Positions 11,378 to 23,900 of a DNA stretch of 64,000 nucleotides are shown here, in pieces. How positions within the stretch are numbered: position 1 is the first letter of the stretch; each line of letters begins with the position of its first letter. The position numbers and the translations under genes were made by a program. The notes beneath the pieces are model-generated. The model was not told where the DNA came from and did no database searches. It saw only the letters and a list, made by a program, of their open reading frames with translations. Source of the DNA: Anisakis pegreffii (Eukaryota > Nematoda > Chromadorea > Rhabditida > Anisakidae); assembly GCA_035041965.1 (NCBI GenBank), contig JAPYMA010001613.1:102878-166877 (forward strand). The letters run 5' to 3'.

Positions 11378-13453
11378 ACTCATCACGAATTTGTACCTCT
11401 CTGTTATCACCAATATCACACTCTTCCTTTTTTTGGCATTCTCATTTCCTGACAAATAACGATAATGGCGCCGGGAGGATCATCCGTCGTCATGAAATCC
11501 AAACGTTGATTATTGGTATATTTGGCGAGCGTAGAAGTGTGGGGCTACTCTTCCATATTGTTCCATTATTTCTAGGGAGAAGAAAAAGTATTCATCAATT
11601 AGAAAATATCGATAATAGTCATCTTTCATTACGTGCAGAACGGTTGTGATTACGGTTCATCGTTCGTCTCAATACACCACTCTGATCTCGGGAGTCCCTT
11701 CAAGTGTTTGTACATAATATCCATATAACAATTTCCACACTGGATCAGTGCCAAGGGACAGACGAGGTACGAAGGGCTGAGGGTTTCCAGATGGCCATTA
11801 ATGGTGGCTCAGTAGATGGTGTGCCGAACGGCGGCTTCAGGTTCGTATGGTGGAGAAGATCTTTTACTCATGGTTGACGTTGAAAAGAAATGGCAGTTAA
11901 GTTACGGTTGATGCTTAGGCCTAGTCTAAGGTTAATGCTTGAGCGATGTGACTACCGGTGGAGAGAAGAGTGTTCTTAATCTGAAACAGTGCGGATTTGC
12001 ATAAGAAAACTGTTGCAAACAATAACGTCTCATAACGATAATTCGGATGCGGTAAGTTCACACCTGAAGACACTCAGCGGATTACTTCTACAATATACAC
12101 GACCGCTAGAGAATGCCCATTGTAATACGAATTTCTGTATGATTTATTCAATTTTCACAGTAGGATGGATACACTTTGGTTCCGTTTATGAATATAAAAA
12201 ACAGCTACACAACCGACGTGGAAATCTCCGCAACGTAATATAATGTTCTGTGGACAACAAAGTCGTCAAAGTAATTCTGATAGAGGACCAGTCTTCGTGG
12301 TTAGCCTCAGCTCAGCTTTACTGAGGATTAGTCGCGGTCCCAACTTGAACCTCAGCCTAAGTCTAGGCATCAACCTCAGCGTTGACTGCAACCTTCAGGT
12401 GAGTCTCGAGGCTACTATGATTGCATTCTTTAAAAAAGGAGGATGTAGTATTGAAATGAATTGAGCCAAATGAGGGCCACCGTAACAGAATTATTGACTA
12501 CATAGTCAAGAGCGAGTTGGGGCACTGAAGTCATTAGACTGGAACTGAATTATGGTAATGACTTAATCTGTATATGCCGAACACTGTGTGCTTTTTCTGG
12601 ATATTATTATTATTATTTGATGTAATACAGAGGAAAATGTAGAGGGAAGGCAACGTATCAACGGCTAAGAAATGCTGTGTTATCATCGAATTAAGTAAGT
12701 GATCGTCACATATGAAAAAAAAAAAGTGAAGAAAAACAAGAACAGAAGGTATAACTCAAATTTGAAAAGATACAAAGTTGTTAGAGACGTTCACGTGAAC
12801 AGATTATTCCAAGAAGCATTGCTATCCTTCACGATAGCATTTAGACTGCAAAACGCTGGATATTTTCACTCTTGAAATAAGAAGACTGCAAAGAAAAATG
12901 ATAAGAATTGATATGAATGACGGACGCACTTCGATAAGTATGTGGCTTGTGAACAGAGTTGGAAAAGACAGAGTTGAGAAAATAGAACCGTTGGATGAAA
13001 CGAAATAGGAATGTTTGATGAGACAGCTGTTCTAATCGCAATTAACACATCTTCAATAAAGCGCTGAACCTCAAAAGGAATCGAAGCCGCTGATGAAATG
13101 AAAAATTTTCTCGGAGCATCCAATGATATCTTTGAATGACCAAAAGTCAAATGAAAGATCATCAGCGGAAGCTTTAAGCGCTAGCAAGTATCGAAAGCAG
13201 TGCAGTGAAACAGCTGAATAAATCTGCAGTGAAAAGTGAACCAATCTTCCGCAGTACTTTGTTCCAGCTAAACGCATTTCTCTAAAAAACACCACAAAAC
13301 AAACTCCCAGATGAAAATTTTCACAATCTCAGTTAAGCTGTTCATCATATGAATACAAATAATGATGTGGTGTTAATAGCGCGGAAAGAAGAAAGCCAAG
13401 GAAGAAAGAATGTGATATTAGTGATAACAGAGAGGCGTAAATTCGTAATGAGT
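11378..13453. repeat. Sequence bounded by ~67-bp inverted arms
   Basis: The left arm (11378-about 11445) and the reverse complement of the right arm (about 13388-13453) share a near-identical core, for example CTCTCTGTTATCAC followed by AATATCACA with single changes. The arms are diverged, and the roughly 1.9 kb between them has no recognisable transposase. A weaker internal inverted pair occurs at about 11905-11934 and 12356-12381. This may be a non-autonomous foldback-type element or two insertions of one repeat in opposite orientation. Confidence 0.6.
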
Positions 13454-14530
13454 TGTTGGATTTGCTGATTAAATAAATGTTGAAGAGTTTTATTAAGTCA
13501 CGATTCATTAATGGTCTATTACAACGGAATGCGACACTTCCGAATGACAAAATTTTGATTGTAGTTGGACTGAAGACACCAACTTATAACCATTGTTTGA
13601 TTTGATTCGGCTCAAGTTCAACTCAAGTCGATTTTAAAAGAAGAGTTTTTGTTTAGGGGAGAGATCATACAACCCAATAGTGTAAATGTGGCAAAACGGC
13701 TCGGTGGAGCAGTGCTCTCAATCGCCTACTTTCTATTCTTTGTATAACTTCGTTGTTGCGTGCGTATCTGCATGCGTGCACGTGCCGCGTTCGAGCGTGC
13801 GGTGTCGTCGTTAATTGCAATTATTTTTTAATGAAAGGTGAGTAGAGCGCATATTTGAGATGTGTTTTGAGCGTATGAAAGTTTTTTAATGTGCACATTT
13901 TGACGGTATGTATCTTTAGCAAGACATTTATCCATAAATCATGCAGTTTGTTTTGTTTTTTTGTTGACGTTTCATAAGGCTGAATGTCCTGTTTTCCTTT
14001 GCATTCTTGTCGCCCTTCTTGTTTGTTTGCAACAAAGCTGACAGTGCGCTGAACAACGTTTGGTTTTATCCGTTTTTGTTGGTATCAGTTTTATTTGTGT
14101 GTTTTTGATTTCTTATTATTTTGTTCCGTGTTTTTTTCTAATCGAATACGATTGAAATGTCACTTAAAATTCAGTAATCCGAATTGCGATTAATTTTCCC
14201 AATTCTTCACTACAATCATATTTTAGCCTATCTTTACTTCTTTTTCATTCGTTGAAGATTAAGTGTTACATTCTCACGTATAAGAGAATAAGTGAAATAC
14301 TTCTTGTGGTTCGTTGTTGCAGTGATTGAATATGTTATTCTTTGGTTAATGATTCGATTGAGGAATCGTATAGGAAGGCTTTGAGCTTAATTCTTCTAGG
14401 AGTGCTACTAGTTAGTTTGCTTGAAGGATTGGCAGCGATACAGGTATAGAGAAGTTTGAGATGCATTTCGAAATTATCTTCCATCGTTATTTCAAAAATC
14501 AAAATAATCTAAAACAGATTTGAGACTTTA

Positions 14531-14919
14531 CATAAACCCGTTGTTGTTCATTGATTTCTATTGCGAAAACAAGTAAAATCAGTGGCGTAGCCGGGATTTT
14601 TTCCAGGAGGGGGCGAGGTGCAAAATGATCTGGTCTAGTAAAATAGTTGAGTTTTAAGGTGTATTTTTCTACATTTGTTTTTTCTTCCTTCTCATTTACC
14701 TCCTTTTTTTCTTGTTTCGTTTTCTTACTTTCTTTTCCCTTCTCCCCTCGTTTTTCTTCTCCTTTCCACTTCTTTCTCCCCTTCTTCTAACTTCCAAGGG
14801 GAAGGGAGGGTGTACTCCCTGTACATCCCCTACCCCCAATGCGAATACGCCACTGAATAAGATGCAGTGAATGAACATTACCTGTGACCAGTTGCTGTGC
14901 ATAAACCCGTTGTTGTTCA
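14531..14919. repeat. 20-bp direct repeat flanking the MITE
   Basis: The 20-mer CATAAACCCGTTGTTGTTCA occurs at 14531-14550 and again, identical, at 14900-14919, one copy on each side of the MITE. It is longer than a target-site duplication and set back from the element ends, so it is probably a separate short duplication. Confidence 0.8.
14580..14855. mobile_element. hAT-like MITE with CAGTGGCGTA termini
   Basis: The element starts CAGTGGCGTA and ends TACGCCACTG, a perfect 10-bp terminal inverted repeat. Just inside are G-rich and C-rich stretches typical of this kind of short element. The flanking 8-mers are AGTAAAAT on the left and AATAAGAT on the right (6 of 8 matching), which fits a decayed 8-bp target-site duplication of the hAT superfamily. 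At 276 bp it is non-autonomous. It lies about 140 bp before the FAM193 start codon. Confidence 0.7.
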
Positions 14920-14959
14920 CTCAGTTGCTGTACTCTAGCTAAATTTGAACGAGCAGTAT

Positions 14960-14991
14960 GTTTCAGTCTAGTGACACTGTATCGAACCAGT
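14960..14991 (+). promoter_or_regulatory. Possible spliced-leader acceptor before the FAM193 start
   Basis: A consensus nematode 3' splice site (GTTTCAG, ending 14966) lies 25 bases upstream of the chosen ATG at 14992. In nematodes such a site just before the start codon is often used for trans-splicing of a spliced leader. It could equally be the acceptor of an ordinary intron from an untranslated leader exon. Confidence 0.4.
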
Positions 14992-17900
14992 ATGAGCGAG
15001 GTTATGAAGGCGCCTTGTGTGCAAAAAGACAAGTCTCTTAAGCAACGTAAATTGATGAGAAAGGTACTGAGTGAAGCGTTGTATCTTGCGACCTTTTTGA
15101 AAATCTAGAAATTGTTATTTTATAATGTTGCAATTTTTGCTTGAAATCGTCACTTCCACTTAGGTTAAAATTTGGAGCATTGCTAGATAAGCTATTCGCG
15201 TTGCTGCAGACAAATACGTTGATTCTTGTTTTGTAATTTCTTACTTCATGTGGGTGAACGTATGAAAAAAAAGTTATACGAAAGGAAACCTATGTGTGAA
15301 TCACATATATGGGCCAATTCTGAGCAGCGTAGTTTAATTTTTGACCTAGTCTAAAAGTACACCTGAATTTTCGATAAACTAATAAAAACGGATATCAATT
15401 TAATTTTTTACGCTCAGGTGGTAATTGATGATAGTGATAGTGATTTGTTGGATGAAATGTTGGAAGAAGTTAGCGAAGGGGAATATGGAGAGGAACGAAG
15501 AAGGTGCCAGGTAAATACAAGATTTAAGTTCATTTTTAAATATTTCGGTGGATGATATTATTATGGGGTTGTGTGATCGAATTGGATTTTGTACAGATTG
15601 TGCACCGTTGTTGTGCCATTTATCACCGACGTAAGAATGCTGGATTTAATCAGACGCACTTCACTAATTATCACATCAGAAGCGTATCGTTTCTTGTTGA
15701 AGCAAATTGCTTTTCAGAGACGAGAAACGCGATGCGATGAAACGAGTCCACGGAAAATGACTGCTATTTCGGTGCACTCAGTTTTGGACGATGGCTCACA
15801 TAAAAATTTCCATATAATGTGCCTCGTTTGTCACAGCAAAACCACATGCTCAGACACGAATTGTTCCCTCCCAGTGAGTCGATTCGATTGAACAATGTTT
15901 CGTCTTTTATTCGTTATCCGCTTAATGAACGAATGAGTTCAGAAAAATGAAATGTTTTTTTATTATTTTCAGGCATATTACATATGTGATAAATGTATGG
16001 ACTGTGAGAAGGAGCATACTAGGGAGATTGACGCCAAGTTGCTCAATAGTAACGTCAGCCAACAATTCCATTCACTATCGAATGACGACTTGACAGCTTC
16101 TGATCATACGTGTACTGCTTGCAAGTGCCAGATTTGTACTCGTCGACGGGAGTTAGTTTTCTTCTTTTTGAATGTTGCAAAGGAAGTTGGAGAAATCCAA
16201 AGATGATTTTTAATAATCAGTGATAAATGATGTTTAAGAGCGATAGTGGAACGTAACCATGAACTTTCAATGCTGCAAGTTTGTTGGAAGGACTTGCGAC
16301 AGAATGTTCGGCAAATGTTTCGTGAGGGTCTTGATGCAACAATGACCTCGTTGAAGGGCAAAAAGTTTAACGTCGAAAGAATCAAGCGAAACGTTTCAAT
16401 GTATGTTTTTTGGGGTCTCTTCTAGATTAATTCAGCTCATAATGATAATCAGTCAATTAATTGCTTCCTCTTTAAGAGGAATGCTAAGTTGACCAATTGT
16501 TTTGTTTGATTTTCAGACTCGCCGAAAGAGATCCTCATCAGTTATATAAGCGGTTAGAGAGTATTGGACATGAATATGTGATGAATTTAAAATCGGATGA
16601 TTTATGGCAAATTTTGGTTGCTCCTCAAATTGTTCCAGCTCTTATTAAGGTATTTCTTTTTTTGAGTTTCGATAAAGTTCAAATATAATACATTACGATC
16701 TATCCTTTTCATTTTGAATTAATGAACACTCGAATGATTTGTTTCACTGGTTTGATTACAGTGAACTGTTCTTAGTGCATTTATAAATGAATGCTTTCTT
16801 TGCTATATTCTGCAGCTGTTTGAATCGGGTGCTAGCAAGGAGAAAATGGAATTGGAAAGGGTGAAGCTATTCATTAGGACATTGCTGGATCGTTTCTCTT
16901 GTCAACAAGAAACTGTTAGGAATATGTCACCTCTGCTTTCACCATTGGTAAGTTCTTTTGTCAAGCGAACAAACTCTATATAGTTGAATATCAACGTGAA
17001 TCGAAGAGCTCAGCACATGTGGTATTGTTGAATTGCGAAGTGTTTCAATGAAGAGTGATGTGAACATTAAAACGCCGCTTTTTCGATTAGATTTGAATCG
17101 TTCACGAGATAAATACCATCAAGCGAACCGTACTATTTACATCAACTCAGTTGTTTTTTTTTTTCATAATTACAAACTTATGTTGCATTCCCTAGCAGTT
17201 TTTACATTTGATTGTTTGAAAGCTTAATAATTAGTTGTAATTTTGAACTATTTCATCGTAGTGAAATGAGAATTTCGTTTTAAAATGCTGTTTATTATTT
17301 GATTCGGATTTGTTGGCACGTTAAGGATGAGGAGTATTTATCGCAGTTTGGTATCAGTTGGAAGATATTGAATCATCATATTTTTGATTGTGTGATTTAT
17401 CAAGATGATCTGCTAATAAATTTTATACCAAGCATGGAAAAGATGTTAAAGTAAGTTTTATTCTCATGCTTTGTATAATTTGAATGAGCAGCGATAGCTT
17501 ACTGAAGTAAATTATTTTTGGTTGAAGGTAATGTCTGTTTTGTTTTGCATGATAATTGGTTGAACGAGTGGATTTGTTTGTAGGTGTCCATTGATATTAT
17601 CAGATGAAAGTGATGAACAACGCAAGGAACGTGAACGTCGTGAGACATCGTCAACGGATATTCCTTTAGGTGCATTAGAATTAGCACAAAGCTTTCGTGT
17701 TTTTCATAAATTAATGATTACCAGTCGTGAAATTTTTAAAAAAGCGAACGCTCAAATCACCCTCATTTCTCAACAACAAACCATTATTAATTATGTAAAT
17801 TTTTTCATTCATTTCGTTTTCTTTCCTATTATTATCGTTTTTTGCATTGTTGTTTTTTTTCAATAATAACGAAGAATTTGCTTAAAAAATTGCTTTCCTC

Positions 17901-20900
17901 ATGACGGTAAAAGTTAAATCAGACACTAAGGTTATGTTGTTAGCAGAAGATTTTCTGTGCAGTCAGAATGATTACGTTAAACATCCGCGTAATATTTCAA
18001 TCTTTTGTCAGCAACATAATCTCAGTGTTTTGAATTTCAAAAAATATGCTATAATAATTAGTGGTCGTTGCATTCCTACAGAATTCAATACTGTTATTAT
18101 CGTCTTCAAATCGACAATAGTATAATATTCATTATTTAGCCCAAACTCATTTTTACAGTGTGCGTGTACACAAATTGAAGTATAATTAGTGTGCAAATAG
18201 AGATACGAAGAAATAATGAGAATATATGATCACTGCGTTCGTTTACAGATCGCAAATAAAGCGAAAGGTGAATTGTTAGAAGAAGATTTGGAATTTTTTA
18301 AGAGTCAGCGACGTATGATACGTAATTGTACGTCGAAACGACATTTTCGTCGTTTAGGCGACTTATTGACGAAAGGCGACGATACTGATCAATGTTCAAT
18401 GGGCAATGATAAGTAAGTGCGGTTTGGTTTTATTCGTAACAAGCGACTAGCATTATTGTGTATTCAAGATTGATGTTGTTATTGCTATTTGTAGTGATGA
18501 TGGTACTGACTCGGAGGCGGATGCTGTTGAATTTACGAAGCGATTGCATGAAATTGTCGATGAAGGAAGAACGGCTTCGATCTGTATTGGTAGGTTCCAA
18601 ATTATTTTGCTCTCTTCTTTGAGCTCTCTCCATTTCCATTCGATTGCAGACGCATAGGGGAAGAAAACCATCTTTCGTATGCAGTTATTAAGTGGATACG
18701 ATATGAAATTTGAGTTTAACAATGTTAGTCAGTTAAGAAAAGATAATTTTATAACGAATAAATTGATATTCGGGTGAATAAATTATAATATAAATGGATA
18801 AAGGTGCTATGAAAATTTGCGAATATTGGCTTTTATAGACGAAAATGGAAAAGTGGCACCATCAATGGAATGTAAAGATTGTTCGATGAGACATTGTTCT
18901 TGTGATGAATGTCGTATATCGCATATAATCATTTGTGGTCTTCTTTCGCAAGATGATGATTTGACAACCACACTCATTTGGGTTAGTTCAAACAGCTTTT
19001 CGAATGCATATACGTGTTTGTTTGGTTGTTTCGAAATAGTAATTTAATTTTAGAGTCAGTCATCGACGGATATATCCGAGAATGAAGAAGACAATAACGC
19101 ACAGCAAGAATCAGCAGAAAAGAATCAGCCGAACAGTAGCAATTCATCATCAGATCAGGTTGCCGCTGCTGAACATAAGCCCATCAATCGTTCATTGCGT
19201 TTTCAAGTGGCGAAGGCATTGTTTGCTTTACACGATCCCAACAATGTACACTTCTGATTAATTCACTTTATTTTTCGATGTTTCGCATTTTGTCTAAAAG
19301 CATTAATTTTTCATTTCTAAATAACTCTAATCAAGTGCTCTGTTGTAGAGGAAGGAAATAGCGTGGGGCGATTGGGAAATACCGTATGATTTGTCACATG
19401 ATGTCGAATATGATGAGCACTGTTTGAATGACAAGAAGGATGTCGATGATTCGAAAGATGCTAATCAGACTGGTTCGTTCTTCGGTTTGTTCATTGTGTT
19501 GGTTTGAGTCAGAATTATTGTACATCTTTTGTTGTTATACAGTTTTCGACTGTTGGATTATGTTCTATCTTTTATAGGCTAAATTCATCGTAGTATTGCA
19601 ATGCAGTTAGTTGAAATATGAGGTACTCTTTGTAGATTCGTTGCTTGATGAAAATTCGAAACTCTGTGAAAATGACGGTTTCGTAGAAGAGAGTGAGGCA
19701 ATTGTGGCTGCAATAAAGGATGTTGCTAAGCAAATTGGATATGATATTCAAGAGACCGTCATTGGTCAGGCGAGGACGAGAAGGTTTCTTTTTTTTTTGT
19801 TTTGTTTTGCTTTTTCCACTCTCAGCGTTCATCTCTGCGACTCTCTGTATTTTATATTGGTCTTCCAAAGTATCTCTGCATCAAATTCCCTTTTTCTTTC
19901 TCACTTCTTGTCGAATTATTAAAGCCAAATTTTCGAATAATTCGTCCCCAACAACTTTATTCAATTCTTACGCATATGAACAATATTGCATTTCGCGACA
20001 ATGAAATATTGAAAATTTATTGAAGGGAAAACAAATTGAGTGCTTTTTTTCAACGCGATAATAACTGATGATTTTTGATTGATGATTGTTTGTGAAGATT
20101 TGGTGGGTTAGCTCATGTTTTCGATGCCAGCTTGATCGTTTGTATAACGTTAACCTTTTCTACTTTGCGAACGGTATATGGCTTAAAAATATATGAACAA
20201 GATCATGATATTTCAAGGACCTTATATGACAAAAACCAAATTATTCATCAAAAAGAATTCTCTTCATATGGGATATTGTGTTGATTTTAGAATCTGTTAG
20301 CAGTATTCATAGCTTTTCAAGTCAGTCATCAGTAAACCGTTGTTAATGCTTTGCGATATCGCATTCGTCGCGAATAGTTCAAAATTCATTGGTACTGCTA
20401 TTATGCTATATTCGTTCAACATAAGAAGTGTTCATTCTAAAGCAATCAACACCGTTGTTGCAGTTGGGATTTCTACGATCTAACGAAATTTGGTTTCGAT
20501 TTGAATCGAGAGTTGAAAGCGCAAATAAAAACCCATTTAAGCACTCTTTTCAAGTAAGTGCAAGAACTGATATGAGTGTTGTATGCTTATTTAGGTGTAT
20601 GGCATGTATCATTTAATCGTTTAATTTTTTTTAAACGTTTTGCTTCATTAGCATCTCATTCTCTGTTTTGTTTTCCAGTTTACTGCATATCTACTGTGGT
20701 ATTGACTTGATCAGTGCATTATGCACGCGCACTTATGCATGCTGTTTAGATCGTTTCGTGCAAAATTGGATTCATTTTTGCAATTTGGTTCACCGAATAT
20801 CGAACATAATTTTATCGCCTCAATATTGATTTAAGCAATGAGTGAAACAAGTTCACGTTGAACTGCACTATTTTCTCTAAAATTTCTTTCATCGGAACAA

Positions 20901-23900
20901 CTCAAATTTCAACGGATCACTTCAGGAATAGCTTGAAATTCAATTTGCAAAACTTTGGCATTCAACGGTTGCGATATTATTTTGTATTTTTTGTTCTCGT
21001 TTCGTTTGCACTTACCTTTCTGCCATTTGTGTCGCGCGTGTACTTGAACGTATCACCTGCACCAGCACTGAAGCGTATTTTTCATTTGCTGTTTGTTTTC
21101 GTGAATTAGCATTACAGACCATCGTTTCTAATGTTCTGATTTTCAAAGGTCTTCTGTTGGTTTGTATTCATGAGCCTAATTACGTTTCAGATCGAAAACT
21201 TCGAATGCGAATGAAAACAACAACAAAGAAGCGGAAAAGAATTTGACAGGTTAGTTGCTTGCATCATGATCAGCTTTCGTTATCCATTTTCTCGTTATTT
21301 ATTGATTTCAAATCAAGCTTGATAAAGATCTGTGTCATTCTCGTCACAACGGTTCATTGCAATAATTTGAGATTCCATTCTTATCACTTCTATCTCTTCC
21401 ATTTGATGAGGAGTTTTCTTCTTAAAATTAATTTACTTGATCTGTTTGTACTGCTTGCAAAGTGGTTTTTTAGGAGGCGAAACGAAACCAGTGGAAAAGT
21501 GTAAGACTGTGGAAAAAATAAGTGAGCCTCCGCAGACGTCGTCGAGTTCAGCAAAAGCTGATCAGTCATCAAAGGTCTGCTTGTACAATAATAAATCATT
21601 CTTCTGAGTTGATTGCGCTCAACTTGTCACTTTCACCTTTCAGTAATTCAGCTTTCACCGTCATGTTATAATTTTGCTCGGTTTTTTCCTTTGTGGGTTT
21701 GTAATTAATCTTTGAACAGTTACATAAAATGAACGGTGCTAGTTAAATGTTGCTTCAGACGACGATAAGCAACGGTAACAATAGCCACAAAGTTGCAAGC
21801 AACAGATGTAAAGCAAAGAAGCTATCGAAAACAAGCACAGATGTGTGCAGCACTGAGGAAGAAGAAACTGAATCGGACTCTGAATGTTCGTCTCCGTCTC
21901 TGGCCGGCACTGCGGATTGGTCGCAAATCAAACTGGTCAACGATGCTGTTCTTGATAGTAAAACGTTTGTTTATTTTCTCTTTTGCCGAACAGTTTTGTC
22001 GCTGTTCAATATGTTATCACAATAACGTTTGTTATTCATTCAGTACAATAAAATGTTCTTTATTAGTTACCTACAGGTGCTATTGTTTTTTTGTTAAAAT
22101 TGCAGATTAGAGCAGTACTGCACGAAGTCGCCATTGTCAGAAGCAGATCGACGGATGCTGGAAGAAGCTTTATCAAAGAAGCAAACTATTGGTACCTATT
22201 TAAAATTGCTGTCACTTTTTTCTCAAACTAAGTAAATTATTCGTTCCCGAAAAGATGTACCGAAGTGTTTTGTCACGCAGTCTATTCTAATGATTCCCAT
22301 CACAGCCATATAATTTATTCAATAGGCGGCTTGGCGTTGGACCTATTCGGAAAGAAAGCACTGGAAAGGCCGCAATCAACCACAAAAACACAGTCAATAC
22401 CTTCTGTAACGAAAATCATACGAAAACTTAAAGCAACTGCCGATAAATGTGATGGTATTGCTAGTAATGTTATTGCTATAACTCCAAAGCCGTTGGCTGG
22501 TAATTGCTAATCTCAAAAATAATTAGTTTTTTAGTAGTACTGATCCTAGTTAACGAACTTCATCAGTGAGTTTACTCAAGTAGTTGCCTACACTCAACGA
22601 TATTGTCAGAATGATAACTGTTTATATCGTACAAGATCAGAGTTAGAAAGAACACAATTCTGATCGTGAAAGTGAATTATTTCGTTCTCAGCATCCGCCA
22701 AAGAGAGATTACTATTGCAAATGAAGGAGGCAGAAAAAAGAGCTAAGGAGCAATTAATCAAAAATCCATCGAAGACTTATGACGGTGAACAGTGGACTAC
22801 AAACGATGGCTTCAAGGTAGTTGGACAAATTACTCATTGATAAGATTTTTCGATATCTTTGTTGATCTTCGAATGTATCCACTGATCTAATCAGTTTTAT
22901 CTTTTTCTATTGATCCAATCTCAAAATAAGTTAAACTGATCACTCTATTCCAAAAAATCGCAGTTGAAATAAGGATATGGCTGCATCTGTATCTGAAAAT
23001 TATGTTTAATGATAGCCTTATATCATGTTTACCATCTACAAAGCATTGATGACATTACTGAAGGGAAAAGTAGAATCATTGGTCGATTTTTTAAAGGTTC
23101 CATCAGTTGGTAAAGTGAAAAAATGTGCTGCGAAGGAATGGTCCAAATTGGAAGATGTCTGTAATAATAAGGCAGATGTAAAGGCAAATGCACATGATTA
23201 CACCAGGTAAATATGTATACAACTTCATTGAAGCAAAGTGGTCATTCTATCGATTCAAACATTAAAATTGAAAACTGGGAAGCTAAACGGCTACTTGCAG
23301 GAACTGCAAACGTATCGACAATAAGGCAGGCGAGCAATCTTTAAAATCTGTCACGAACAAAAAAATGTCAACAGGAAACAAATGTGCAAAGGGTTCGTTT
23401 TGATATAAGTTGTCGTTTGACGAAAATACAGATTCGCATTGATGGAGCAACGAGTTTGCTTTGAAGTTTCGTCTGGATTTGTCATGTCCATTTCTGTTTC
23501 CGAGTTGAGTTGTTAATGTAGGTAACAGATCATTACGAAACAAGAGCGGAAAACGTATCCTATCTTACGAAAGGAGTTGTCATCACGAATCAACCGTTCC
23601 CTTTGAATAATCGGAAATAAAGATCTATGAGTTTTGTAGTTGCTATGATACTGATAAAAGTGAAGTTAATAAACAATATTATAAATCAGTTTGATAATTT
23701 AGAATCAACACTACAAACAAATTGTGTTAGTGGAGCACAAAAAGAAGCCCGTACTGCTACACGTGCAGATAAAGAGAAGACGGATAAAATGCGCGTGAAA
23801 CAAAATACTCTAAAACAGTGCAGCAGTTCAAAGGCAGTTGCTGACAGCTGTAAAATGCAGCAATCGGCCACGGATAAAAAGGTACGTGTAAATTTATTCT

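Larger units (their letters stand above)
8928..14991. other. Gap between PERK and FAM193; repeats and likely 5' leader of FAM193
   Basis: This 6 kb stretch begins with the PERK 3' UTR; an AATAAA at 9198-9203 is a possible poly(A) signal. It holds a TA array, a structure with inverted arms (11378-13453) and a hAT-like MITE, all listed separately. A CG-richer patch at about 13690-13830 is followed by a consensus donor (ATGAAAG then GTGAGT at 13838). Another exon-like piece ends at a donor near 14443. These may be untranslated leader exons of FAM193, but their phase does not join the first coding exon. No other gene seen. Confidence 0.55.

Noticed and set aside
12243..12464. 73-residue ORF with LNLSLSLGINLSVD repeats
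   Set aside because: It lies in the inverted-arm structure, and its repetitive Leu/Ser text comes from a short CCTCAGC-type repeat.
13831..14443. Upstream coding start ATGAAAG plus a short exon reading VLLVSLLEGLAAIQ
   Set aside because: The piece ends in phase 0, and no acceptor near 14930-14967 continues the main frame in that phase. It could be a leader exon but is not supported as coding.
15508..15513. Strong CAG|GTAAAT donor for FAM193 exon 2
   Set aside because: It puts exon 3 in a frame that stops before the cysteine cluster. The AAG|GTGCCA donor at 15504 keeps the frame, so I used that, with reduced confidence in this junction.
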